Source: Tetraselmis striata
Lineage: Eukaryota > Chlorophyta > Chlorodendrophyceae > Chlorodendrales > Chlorodendraceae
DNA: 64,000 bases
Assembly: GCA_006384855.1 (NCBI GenBank)
Contig: VCJN01002407.1
Coordinates: 62,001 to 126,000 of the forward strand
Direction of reading: 5' to 3'
Positions 22,106 to 32,974 of this stretch are shown here, piece by piece (position 1 is the stretch's first letter; every line of letters starts with the position of its first letter). The translations under genes and the position numbers were made by a program. Below the pieces are notes generated by a model that had not been told where the DNA came from, ran no database searches, and saw nothing but the letters and a program-made list of their open reading frames with translations.

Positions 22106-24837
22106 CAAAATTCTACGGCAGACGCGAGTTTCCGGTGTGAGTTGCCAAGTGCCAAGTGGCTGCCTCGTAACGCAGCGCCACAGGGCCCTAATCATTGATA
22201 CACGGTGCATTTACCAAACAGTGATCATTATGCATCGATCATCACCATCGCATTTGATCCCCACTCGCAGTCACACAAACCGCCAGAGAAATCTTATGTA
22301 GCACGTGTAGCGGACCATTTCCTCACTCATATTATCTCTACTATATACGATTGTTTTTTTCGCCTATCGCACTGTTCGTCAGAGACTACGGCAGTGTCTC
22401 CATGAGGCTTGAGCACCTCTAGTGGTCGTCTAGTTTTACTGGAGTATATTTATTTCGGAATTGAGTGGGAACTTCTAGCAATCTCGAGGCATATGCAAGG
22501 AGCTCCATCGACGTCAGTGATGGCTTGTCCCCATTGCGCATCGCTTCGTGCCTGATGTATTTGGTGCCATTGTCGTATGTATGGCATCGACATGACCATA
22601 CATGCTCACGCAATGTTCAGTTGTATACATGCCCATCATCTTGGTAATATGCGTGAGCACATATAGAGGATACCCTCATGTTTATGCCTAATTACATGAT
22701 ATTACTGCAGCAGCCGCAGGGAGGCATTGACTATGTATACGGGTGTTAGCGCAAGCATAGGTACACCCTTATCATTTGCCTCCGATCGGGTGCAACCTAT
22801 GATACCTTTTGCTACAGTCCCACTGTGATATTTCGTCTAGGCTTTACCTTGGACTACAGGCAGCAGGGATCTAATTCCTGGATGGCCTCGTGTACGGGTG
22901 TTAGAGGACATCGCGCCTGACATGTAATTTGAAATGTTGTAGGCAGAAGACGGGGCCCAGTGTATATATCAGCAGCGATAACGGGCATGGGGAGCGTATA
23001 TGAAGACTAAAAGCACAAATAGGAGGATTAAAACTTGAAAAGCCGGCCTTCCTAGCAAAAAGTAATCCTTCCGAGTAGGGACGACAGTGCGGACCGAAAT
23101 TGACTTCACTCCCCACCGTCCGGCCCAAGGTATTACTTTCCGTGTAGTTTTGCTCATCAGCTGTATTGCCATGTGATGTGTGTACATCATCACAAAGTAA
23201 GTATGCACGAGTTCCACTATCTGTCCGCGCCCCTCTGCCCGACAACCCGTAGAAAAGTCCTTGTTCATTATGTAATTTATTATACGTCGCGGCCCATCAC
23301 CTGCGCTATATATATTTCTTGTTGATTGGGCGACAATGTCGTCTGAGGCGACGACAAGAACCCGGAAATTTTATAATCCTTACTGAAGTATAGCACCCGC
23401 ACGGTGAAACCGCCGACGACCGCGGCCGAGAACAGCTCCAGAACCGTATCTCCTCTCATAAAGGCCGCAGCGTCCCCATCGGGTGATGGCAACCTGTTGC
23501 TGGCTGCGCGGGAGAAGGCAAATCAATCATATCAGCATTTGTGTTACATAGCCGACCGCAATCGAGCCACTTGCCCCGCCCAATCTACACTTGCCTGCGC
23601 CTGCGTAGTGTGGGTAGAATCAGTACCAGTGTACATCTACAACATATTACACTCGGCAGCCACCGCTTCCATGTTCCGATCGCACGAACTCCGCCGCGCT
23701 ACCACGCCGCGCAGTATAGCCGGTTTGTGGACAGCTTAGAACACGCGCTTATGAAGCCCCCCCCCCCCCCCCCCCCCCGCCCCCCCCCCCCCCCCCCTTC
23801 CACCTCCGAGCAGCGCGACTGACTCCCCACGGTCGGCGCAACTCGGTAGGATCCCCGCGGGTTCGAGGGCCCTGAAACCCCGGAACATCTCCGCTCCAAA
23901 CCCACATTTTCGCGCCGCGGCGCACCAGCTGTTGCGTACGCGAGCGCGCAGATCCGAAGGATCATTTGCTTCGGTGTTACTAGAAAGCACCGCGCTATCG
24001 CGGCTTGCGTGGTGCTGTCGGGTTTGTTCGGCGTAAGCCACGAAGCAGTGCTGCCGCAAGGGTTACGCGACTGGGGAATAGCGAGCGCGTTCCCGAGCCA
24101 ATCGACCGCATCGCGAGCGGCGGCGGCAGAACGGCGACGCGAGACGCGCACGCCGTCATGCATTGTTGGCATCATCGGACGCGATATGAAGATGCAGGAG
24201 GATGGCAACTATGCAAGCTTGGCGCAGTCTCCGGTAACCGTGCATGCGCCAAGTCGTCTCGACGCTGGTTGATTAATAAATACTAATCGTGACGACGAGA
24301 ATATGGTCGTAGATGACAGTACCATACGATATACTTTGCCACGAAGATCTGGACTAGAGTGTCCCCGTACCAGCGCGTGTGACTACGCAGCAGAGCTCTT
24401 GCTGCTGCGTGCTGTTTACAAGTAAGCATACTGCGCGTCGCACTTGGACATAACCAATGTTGCCTGAATTTTGCCTGCGCTGAGCACCAGCCAATGTGCC
24501 GAGCTGGCCTCTGTAACGGCCCTGGCGCCCTGACAAAAACATGTGCAGCCATGCCGTAAATATGGTCATACAGAGATATCAATAGCTGGGTCCGCCTAGC
24601 GCCATATCCCACGAGAGTTTTACAATAGAAAGGTGAATGCATAAACCTATTACACCAAGCTGCCATGATTTTATGGCAGGAGACTCCGAAGCATTCCGAG
24701 GCTCAGAGCAGCCGTCAGGGGCAGCTGCTGGTAGTTGCGGGCAGGTATGTCCGGGGAACCGTGCCGCTGTGGCATCTGCTTGGGGGCGGGGTCGAAGCCG
24801 CATGTCTCACGGAGCTTTCCGCCGAATCTCCACCGAC
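22106..24837. other. Intergenic region, no supported gene
   Basis: Between two convergent genes (E2 on plus, UBA3 on minus). AT-rich to 23.3 kb. The sequence ACGGGTGTTAG occurs at about 22739 and 22895, a possible edge of a small element. A minus-strand frame at about 23461-23280 (MRGDTVLELF onward) has a hydrophobic stretch but no other support. A nearly pure C run lies at about 23757-23798. Minus-strand TGTAA signals for UBA3 lie at 24651-24655 and 24620-24624. Confidence 0.5.
24651..24655 (-). terminator. putative TGTAA poly(A) signal of UBA3
   Basis: TGTAA on the minus strand about 183 nt past the UBA3 stop; a second copy follows at 24620-24624. Confidence 0.35.
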
Positions 24838-27800
24838 TCAGGCGCTGGCATCCATGCCGTCCGTCATGCGCAGCCGCACGCGCAGCGGCGCCGGCAGCTT
24901 CTTGTCGTTGACGGTGAGGGTGCAGCTCTCGCGCCCGACAAGCTCCGACAGCGGCTTGCTCAGGTTCTCCCGCGTCAGCTCCTCCATCGCGCCCCGCATG
25001 TACCTGCCGCGCGAACGGCACCGCGCCCGCTCAGCGCTCACCAACACCGACAGGATTCACAAAACGATGAAGCGCGCCGATATGTCAACAAGAGTCAGAG
25101 CTATCGCTATATGACGATTCGGTTCCCATATGATTGATGAATTGCGCATGGCTCTAATTAATTAGGGAGTGAATGCTCGTACATCAGCCATGCCCAGCAC
25201 ACTCGATGCCTGTGGGCACTTGGCGAGCCGAAAAATCAAGCAGACGAGAGTGAAGATAAAGTCGCTGCTTGATGCAGCTGTGCGGAGTAGCTAGCCGAGG
25301 AATGGCAGGGGAAAGAGGGGGGGGGGGGGGGGGGGGGCGGTGGTGCAGACACACTTCGGCCCATTGCATCTGATGCTGTGTGTGAAATACCGGGCTTCGC
25401 AGTCAATACAGCAAATGGGCATCCCCGATGAGTGTCCCAAGCGCCAGCATTGGGGCAACCGTTGCCCAAACCATGCTCACCTTGCGTGCCGGATTGCTAG
25501 GTCAGCCCACCTGGGCGCCTGACGGTGCGGGCAGGAGTGGAGTGGGCGGGCCGGCGGGGCGCACGAGCGCATCTGGCAGCGGGGCGACGCCCTCTAGAAG
25601 TACTGATAGCGGGATACCGGTCCGGTCCCGATACCGGCGCACAACCACGCGCTATAACATCCCAGTAGTCGCTCCGAAGTATGTCATGTTGTAAGAGATT
25701 GACGGCGGTTGGGAGGGGGGGCGGCGCACAGATTCTTCTCGCCGTAGCTGATGCTGGGCGCTGCGACGCGCTCCCCGATCTGGTCGTCGCGCAGCATCGC
25801 GTCGATCGCCTCCTGCAGCGTCATGCCCGGCGAGGCGTCCAGCGGCAGGCCCGCGCTGCAGATGGCGCAGCTGGGGTCCTTCTCGTACGCGACGGTGTGC
25901 GTGTACACGCCTCCGGAGCCAACGTACCTGCGTGGGCCGTGTGCTCAGTCCGCCGAGACAGGGCACGGGATGACACGAGAGGGGGGTCAGCGCCCCCCGC
26001 TCCCCCCTCCCCCCTCGCTGGGTGGTGTCAAGAGGCGATGACGGGGGCGACCCACATCATGTAGTTGTTCATGCCGGTGCTGCACATGCTGACGATCTTG
26101 AGCGCCTCCAGCGTGCATGCCGCGGACACGATGGCGTTGGTGGATGCGATGGCGGGGATGATGTTCTTCGTGACGCCCTGCAGGTGCGGGCAGGCGGGGC
26201 GCTGCGGCGTCAGCCAGTCCAGGGGGACAACGGACAAGCAGGCGCTACATGCAGGCGCCCCATGCCAGAGCGCACGAGAGCCCGTGCCCGACACATTCCC
26301 GGATTGTGGGGGGCCGAACCGACTATAAGAGCACAAAATTCAAGAGCGCCCCATGTCCTCATTGGTCCAATTTCCCACGAAGACATCACGAGATCGTTAC
26401 GAGAATTAACAGCATTCGCTATCACCCTATTTCTCGGAGCAAAAAAACGGGTTCTTATCATCGTCGGGTCGGCACCCGTAGGACATGTGCTTATTTGATA
26501 TCGGCTGCCAACCTTGCTTCAGGATTTCAGCCCTTGCTTCAGGGTTTCAGCCCTTGCTTCAGGGTTTCAGCCTTTGCTTCAGGGTTTCAGCCTTTGCTTC
26601 AGGGTTTCAGCCCTTACTTCAGGGTTTCAGCCCTTGATTCATGGTTTCAGCCCTTTATGCAGGGTTTCAGCCCTTTATTCAGGGTTTCAGCCCTTGCTTC
26701 AGGGTTTCGTCCCTTTCTAGAGGGTTCACGGCTTCAATACCGCGGGCGTATTTAGGATTATTTCATGTCACGGATTTGGGTTCACAGGGATCCGAGTCGC
26801 ATGACCGCACCCCAAATCTTATGCGATACCCTGCCGACGTAACAACCGAGCTTTTGCAACGCGTAACAGAGAATGAAGACGTGGAGGTGCGGACACAGAG
26901 GCTAGCGGGGGGGGGGGGGGGGGGGGGGGGGAGGGGGGGGAGAGGGGGGGGCAGGGCAGCCGCTGGTTCGCGCACCTGTGTGTACTGGTACGTGACGCCG
27001 GCAATGCCAAACTGGTTGGCGCGCTCCAGCGCCTTTTCGTACACCCAGCGCATGTGCTCCTCCACGTCCGCGTTGAACGCCTCCGCGGGGCGCTCGTTGC
27101 CCCACTGGATGAGGTGCGCGTACTCGATGCAGTGCGCCGCGGAGCGCGGCGTCTCCGCCAGCGTGCACAGCGGGAACTTGGTCTGCTCAGAGTGCGGAAG
27201 GGGAGAGTCGGAGGCAGTCGTGCCAGGTCCTTCTGAAGCTGTGCTGCTGGCAGCTCATTGAGATGAGCACAAGAACAGGCGAGCGATTGTACACATTGAG
27301 GACAGGGGACAGGGAGGGGGGGGGGGGGGGGGGGGGGTGTCATGCCCCTTGCCTGCGGCGGGAAGAGCCAGAGGGTGCACTCGAAGCACGGCGTCACGCC
27401 CGGCAGGATCACGCGCGCGTGGCCCTTGAAGCCCTCGGTGCCGCCGTCCACAATGGGCTTGAGTGTGCTGAGGTCCGGCTGCCCCTCGTCGTCGAACTCT
27501 GGCGAGGGACGGCGCCGCGATGTCACCAGTCAGGTGCCAGGCGGGAGAGAGGGTGTAAGGGGAGGGGGAGTGGGGGGCTCTGTGGCGCACCAAGGAAGCT
27601 ACAGATGACGGTGTTCATGTGGCGGCGCGCCTCAAGGGAGTCCAGGCCCAGCACAATGACGTGGAAGTCGCGATAGAACTCGGGCGGGAAGTCCTCGATG
27701 CGGCCGTGGTGCGGCGTGACCTTGGCGCCCAGCACACGCGCGTTGATGCGCTCCGCAGCGACCTCCGCTTTGGACTTGCCCACGTCCGTCATGCTGCGCG

Positions 27801-28415
27801 GCGATGTGATCGATGCTAAGACAGCCACCCTAGGAGAGAGAGAGAGAGAGAGAGACTCTGAGCGAAGGCAGTATCGGCGGACGACGGTGCCCTCAATGGC
27901 ATGGAGTACCCCCGCCCTCCCTCCTATCGCGTCCCCCTTTGCCTTCCTAGACGCTTTACCCCCTCAGCTACCACCTGAAAGCTCATGGGTATGAGAGACC
28001 CGTGCCGTGCCAGGTTCTATCAGCATAATAACGCGATGGGCCATGTGGAGGTGGACTTGTTAGAGGCCATCATCAGCACGGCGGAGCGCGACATTGGCAT
28101 GGACTGGGGGAGAGGGGGGGGAGGGGGGGGGAGAGAAAGGGGGACGTGCACCGGAACAGGAACTGTCGGTTGAGGTTGGAGATGTCGATGGTGTCCATGT
28201 CAATGACGTCGATGTGCGCAAAGCCGGTGAGCGCGAGGTCCTTCAGCAGCTCGCAGCCCAGGCCGCCCGCGCCGATCACCAGCACGCGGCAGTCCTCCGA
28301 CAGGAACTCCCGAATCTCGGGGCCCGGCTCGAAGCCAGGCCCCGTGACGTTCCCCGGGCCGTGTGAGCAGCTTGTCCAGGTCCGCCCAGCGCTCTGTGTC
28401 CACCACAGCGGCCAT
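24838..28415 (-). CDS. UBA3: NEDD8-activating enzyme E1 catalytic subunit (UBA3/ECR1)
   Basis: With its APPBP1/ULA1 partner it adenylates NEDD8/RUB and forms the E1 thioester that starts cullin neddylation. Exons: 28415-28152, 27793-27591, 27498-27353, 27182-26976, 26177-26056, 25927-25730 and 25003-24838; about 434 residues. Landmarks: [15 protein letters not shown] (GxGxxG, ~48-53), [46 protein letters not shown], zinc pairs CFEC and CAIC, the catalytic Cys in [11 protein letters not shown] (~210), [15 protein letters not shown], and a C-terminal ubiquitin-fold part ([15 protein letters not shown]). Exon 1 needs a one-base shift at the GGGG near 28350 to join the ATG-proximal frame to the Rossmann frame; the shift is more likely an assembly indel than decay, since all else is intact. 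The 27352 intron has a GC donor (AG|gcaagg). The longest intron holds a 20-bp minisatellite. Confidence 0.95.
26511..26727. repeat. 20-bp minisatellite in UBA3 intron 4
   Basis: About ten head-to-tail copies of CTTCAGGGTTTCAGCCCTTG with one or two substitutions each. It lies within the 26178-26975 intron of UBA3. Because 20 is not a multiple of three, all plus frames read the same peptide permuted, which explains the spurious open frames there. Confidence 0.95.
26908..26951. repeat. Long G-rich homopolymer near UBA3 5' splice site
   Basis: About 40 bases of nearly pure G, 25-65 bases inside the intron whose donor is at 26975 (C-rich in the transcript). Similar runs lie in the neighbouring introns at about 27316-27337 and 28109-28131. 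Confidence 0.9.
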
Positions 28416-28607
28416 GGTCCCGCCGTACCTCCACCCTCAGCGGCGGCTCGGAGTTGGGCAGCGCCAGCCGGACCGGCGTGACGGGGGGACGGCTGTGTAC
28501 CTGGTCTGTCGTCCGGATTTATTCTGCCCTCTGTCCCACTGTTTTCTCTTCCCGAAGTCTGACTTAACGACGTACCGGCGTGAGGGTGTGGCGCATCTAA
28601 TTCGTGG

Positions 28608-28640
<33 letters not shown>

Positions 28641-29640
28641 CGGTCCACGATGGTTGCGTCGCAGCCGAGCGGGAGGTGCTGAGGCGGCAGCAGGCCGATT
28701 GCGACACTCTCGCTAGTCGCTACCATATTGCCCTGTAGTCATGGACGGACCCCTACAGGTACGGGTGCCGACGCAATTCGAAGAGCGTGAATTTTTAACG
28801 TAGAAATAGGGGTGCCGGCGTAGCGTTCTTAAATTCGTTATCTCCATATATATTCGCGATAAACACATATAAATTTGAGCCAGAAAGAGCACGGGACGTT
28901 CTTGGAAAATGATGCGTTATTCTTCCTTTTGCGTTGGCACCCGTATTATTAGTCGCTAATTAGGACTGTTACTTATTCTTCCGTCACTGACACAAGGAAA
29001 TTGATTCGCAATACATCATAAATAAAAAAGTAATCCTTTGGCCATCACAGCTTGATTTGTCGTTTTAGGTGCCCGCCCCCTTTCTCCGGAGCTCCCATTT
29101 TTTTCTCTCCTGGTGCATCTACATGTACTACAAAGTACTGTCAAAAGCGCCGCAAAAGATGCGATTGGGCGGTTGCATAATTGATGGTGATCTCATGCAA
29201 GCACACATTGGCCGGCAATCAAGCTATTGCCTCAGGGACAACATGCACAAGAGATGACAATTATGAAGAAGAACCACATGATTACAGTGTGGAAGTATGT
29301 TTTCCCCTTGCCCTCCCGGCCGAAGCTTCCCTATCGTACGCCGACATCGCAGTTTCGAGGGCGCTGAGATATATATATACGCGAACACGATGGGCGACCT
29401 ACCCTTCGTCGTCCAGTTGCCGTTGCCGCGGAGCAGCTTGTATAGTCTATTCGCAGCTTTACCGGGATCCGGCTCGTCTGCATGCTTTCCCATTTCAAAC
29501 TTTCCGCCGAAGAATCGTTTTAGACAATCGGGGGGGGGGGGGGGGGGGGGGGGGGGGGCTTCCGCATCTGCGCCCATACCCCGTCGTTCTTTTTGTTATT
29601 CTCGGGTGAGCTGCACGGGGACAGCGCGAGGTGCTCATGC
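28416..29640. other. Upstream region of UBA3, no other gene
   Basis: Holds a G run at about 28610-28640, the dispersed AGTCGCTA motif at 28711-28725 and 28953-28960, AT-rich DNA and another G run at about 29531-29558. The open frames on both strands around 29.2-29.6 kb are interrupted by the homopolymer and lack codon bias. Confidence 0.5.
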
Positions 29641-29649
29641 TGCACATGA

Positions 29650-30165
29650 GCACATACAAACAGCTTGGGGGGGAAGCTAGGGCCCCCACACACGGAATGC
29701 TCGCGGGAACAACGCAGCTCCAAAAAATCCTCCGAAACCAGTGCTGAAACCGTCGCCGCAGAGCACCACACGGCCGCTGCGTCGCCGGGACATCACCATG
29801 TGGATATGCTGTCGGCATGTGCAAAGGGCTGGCGGGGCAAAATCTCTGCGGCAGCAAGCGGCGATGCGTGTTGCAAGCTGAATTTGCTGCGAAATCAAGA
29901 ATTCATTACACGGAATGATAGGATGGAACCGCCACCGCAGCGCACCGCACGGCCGCTCATGCGTTTCCGGGACGACTCTCAACATAGTTAGTATATATTC
30001 AAAACTAGCACTACAACAGCCGCATCAAGCCCGTAGCACGGCCAGGTGCCTTCTGTTGGGTCGCCAGGGCACGACTCAACGCTTGTTTTTTCAAAATTTT
30101 CCCATCCCCTCCGCATGTTGGGGTGGCTTACCATAGGCATTTGGGGGTGAAGGAGAGGCACGGCG
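29650..30165. repeat. Interspersed ~500-bp repeat, copy A
   Basis: Closely similar, in the same orientation, to 38930-39430: matching blocks include GGGGGGAAGCTAGGGCCCCC, GGAATGCTCGC, CGGCCGCTGCGTCGCCGGGACATCA, GTGCAAAGGGCTGGCGGGGC and TGGGTCGCC-GGGCAC. The first part (GGAATGCTCGC... CCGTCGCCGCA) is also the junction piece of the 374-bp tandem array. Nature unknown; no coding frame is conserved between copies. Confidence 0.8.
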
Positions 30166-30172
30166 CATATAT

Positions 30173-30276
30173 ATATGATATGATATGATATGATATGATA
30201 TGATATGATATGATATGATATGATATGATATGATATGATATGATATGATATGATATGATATGATATGATATGATTA
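30173..30276. repeat. (ATATG)n microsatellite
   Basis: About twenty perfect copies of the pentamer ATATG. It abuts copy A of the interspersed repeat on the left and a Ty3/gypsy integrase fragment on the right. Confidence 0.98.
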
Positions 30277-30278
30277 TA

Positions 30279-30461
30279 TGCGGACAAACATGTCCTAAGC
30301 TCAAGCAACGATATGTAGGACCATATGAGGTCATCGAACAAGTGAGTCCTCGAGCCTACAAAATACAACTACAGCTGCCGGCGCGACATCTTTGCGCTTC
30401 CACTATGGAAACTGCCGAGATTCACACAGACACTCTACACAGGCGCAATACGTCATTGTGA
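30279..30461 (+). mobile_element. Ty3/gypsy integrase C-terminal remnant
   Basis: The frame reads CPKLKQRYVGPYEVIEQVSP then RAYKIQL, the small beta-barrel found at the C-terminus of Ty3/gypsy integrases (consensus: K-L-x-x-R-x-x-G-P-F/Y-x-V). It stops at 30459-30461. No integrase core, RT or protease is seen upstream, where the (ATATG)n array begins abruptly, so only the tail of the element remains; a 3' LTR may follow but its limits are not clear. Confidence 0.65.
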
Positions 30462-32974
30462 TCAATCATACCGTTTTCTGTGACGGAAAACTGACACAAC
30501 ACCTGACTATAATTTTTTGCGGACGCCGCAGACTGTGAGTTGGCACTTTATCCCAGACTAATTTAAAGTCAGATTCCGGAATTTCCCGGAAACCGGAGAT
30601 GACTGGATGCCCTATGAAACTATGCGGTATTCACCGCTGATGCAGCATTTCATGCTGACTGAACGTTATAAACATATCTCGACCTCGCCAACATACATTG
30701 CTGCCAAGGCGAGCCACCCGCTAAGGTTTCCACAGCGAATCCGATAGCTCAGATTCATCAGAGCGGGGTGGAATGTGAGGATATATCATATACCCTCACT
30801 AGCCCTAATCATCATAGCAAATTAGGCGCGTAGCGCGCGCCCGTCAGGTGACGGGCTGCGCCCGCGCCCTGTCGGTCACATCGCGCCGCTTGGATATATC
30901 AGGCACGGTGCTTGTCGGCATGTAACCAGACCATACTCCACCATCACACCAATGGAATAGCACTCACTTTCTCCACCACGCGCACCTTCCCTCACAGCTA
31001 GCGAAATGTCGTACTAGTTATCGCGGAAAGTGTTGTGTACGCACCCGCGGGAACCTGCGTGGGGGCCGGGGGGGGGGGGGGGGGGGGGGGGGAGGGGGGT
31101 ACTCGTACCTGTACCTAGAACTAGCTTGCCGGCAGCGGGTCACGTTAATAGTGATGACGCCTGGATGAGCAGCGCAACCGCGTACATGTACCGGTACCTA
31201 CACGCTGGCGTGCACCTAGCTCGAACAACGGGTGTTAACACGCGGGCGCCGTTCTCTTCGCTTCGGGCGGCGTACCCTGAATCATCCCTGAGTGGGACCC
31301 GAAATAACTTCTTACATCTTGTCGCATGACACACGATCGCCATGCATAGTGCATGTATGTATGTTCACACAACGGGCGATGTTATCCGCCGGCAGATGGT
31401 CCCTCTCTTGTTATCGCTTCGCTTCGTCGTACGCGTCGTACAACACGTGGGCGCGCCTTGCTTTATTTGGTTTGCTATCGCAGCCCCGGGTACGCAGCTG
31501 GTCGGCGCCATCAGGCCGCTTCTGCACTATGTACCCCGGTCGCCTCCGTGGCCCGCTCACACAGGCGGTCGGCGTCAATCGGCCGTCACTGCACCATGTG
31601 CCCCGGTCGCTCTCACCAACACCAGCATCAAGAGTGAGGCGTACCGCATCAAGAACCAGATGCCGGACTTGCTTGTCTCCTTATTCTTCAAAAAATTTGC
31701 TCTTCTGGCATGTGCTCCCGAGCTTCTCGAGTTTCCGCTCCGAATTTCCCGACATGGGAAGCGCTAGTTCGTGTTGCGCGGTCGGGCAAAATATTGGTCA
31801 TACGTACCCGTGGAGATCGGCACGGGGGTCCGAGAAGTGCCCAGAAATACATGTAGCTTTCCGGCAGCGGATCACGTTAGTTGATGATGACGCCGCGATG
31901 AGCGCAACCGCGTACATGTAGGTGTGCACCTCTAGATGAGCGAGAGGGTGTCGATCCAGACGGCGCCGTTGCCTACGGCGTAACTTACAAATCTCTGAGT
32001 GGGGTCTGTTGGGAGTCACGTCAAAGGTATGTGTTGCTCATAGATATTTTGGAATGCCGATGAAGCTGTAGCCGGCACCTCAGACTGGCGAAGACTGCTA
32101 CTGTATGTGCGGTAGGGGCCACTTCGAGCAAACAGTGTAGTGTATTGTGTTCACTGACATACAAAATGCGAAGGGCCCAACCCCTCCGCCAAAAAGTAGC
32201 GATTTCTCCTTTTGGCAGCCGTTCATCCTCCGCGCTATTCGAACAACACGCTGCGTAGAAAAAGTACCCATACGGGAGAGGCTTTCAATGTTTCCTTAGA
32301 CCTTTGGTTCCTTGGCGACTTGCTTGGTGGCTTCCTGGTTCCCGTGGCTCTTCCTTGGTTCTTGGCTCCCTGTCCTCTTGCTTCACCCTTGGTTCAGGGT
32401 TATATCCCTCGTTTGCGGGCAAACTTTCACCATCGCTTCAAGTACTGATTTTAGTGCGCAGATATGTGTTTTAAGGCCAGACTAATGTGAGACACACACA
32501 TACCGGAAAAGTACCGGCATGTCTCCTTTCTCCCTATATTCTATATGTAAATTCTATATTCGAACATGAGCTTAAGTGCTTAACCCATAATGACGTATCT
32601 AAACTACTGCAACAAACTGTAACCCAACAAAGCATCTCAATATAAAAGCTCGTGCCCATTCTGCGTCTTCTCATGTTACTGCTTCCACCCCGCAGTCGCT
32701 GTAGAGGACCTTTTTGATTGTCCTTTTTTTTTTTGGGTGATTTCCCTATTTCGCCCTCTGCTGCTAGCTCATGTAGCGCTAGCAGTCGCTAATTATACCC
32801 ATATCGATTTAAAGGGTCGTGTGCGCGCGGCGTTGTGGCGGCAACGTTGCCTGATGCAAGTAGGTGGCAGTGACATGGGTGGCAAACGCCGCCCGCCGCA
32901 CGGCGCCGCCCATAGCACTGGGATAGGGCACTGGGCCGCCGACGTGTACCGCCCCTGTCCGTACGGCTGCGGGG
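30462..32974. other. Repeat-bearing gene-free stretch
   Basis: No supported exon. It holds a G run at about 31070-31093 and a direct repeat of ~75 bp (31125-31200 and 31852-31925, sharing GTCACGTTA-like and GCGCAACCGCGTACATGTA), ~730 bp apart, possibly the ends of a small element. 32720-32775 has a T run and TTTGGGTGATTTCC-type sequence, then CTGCTGCTAGCTCATGTA, which recurs at 37265-37310. Confidence 0.5.

Noticed and set aside
22739..22906. Possible solo LTR between two ACGGGTGTTAG copies
   Set aside because: Only 11 bp are shared, with no matching TG...CA ends or target duplication.
26249..27261. Plus-strand frames of 168 and 206 codons
   Set aside because: They run through the 20-bp minisatellite and poly-G of a UBA3 intron and read the same peptide in every frame.
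29520..29560. Very long G runs as assembly gap filler
   Set aside because: They vary in length and context, often carry a single other base, and are placed in introns and spacers in both orientations, so they look genuine although their exact lengths are unreliable.
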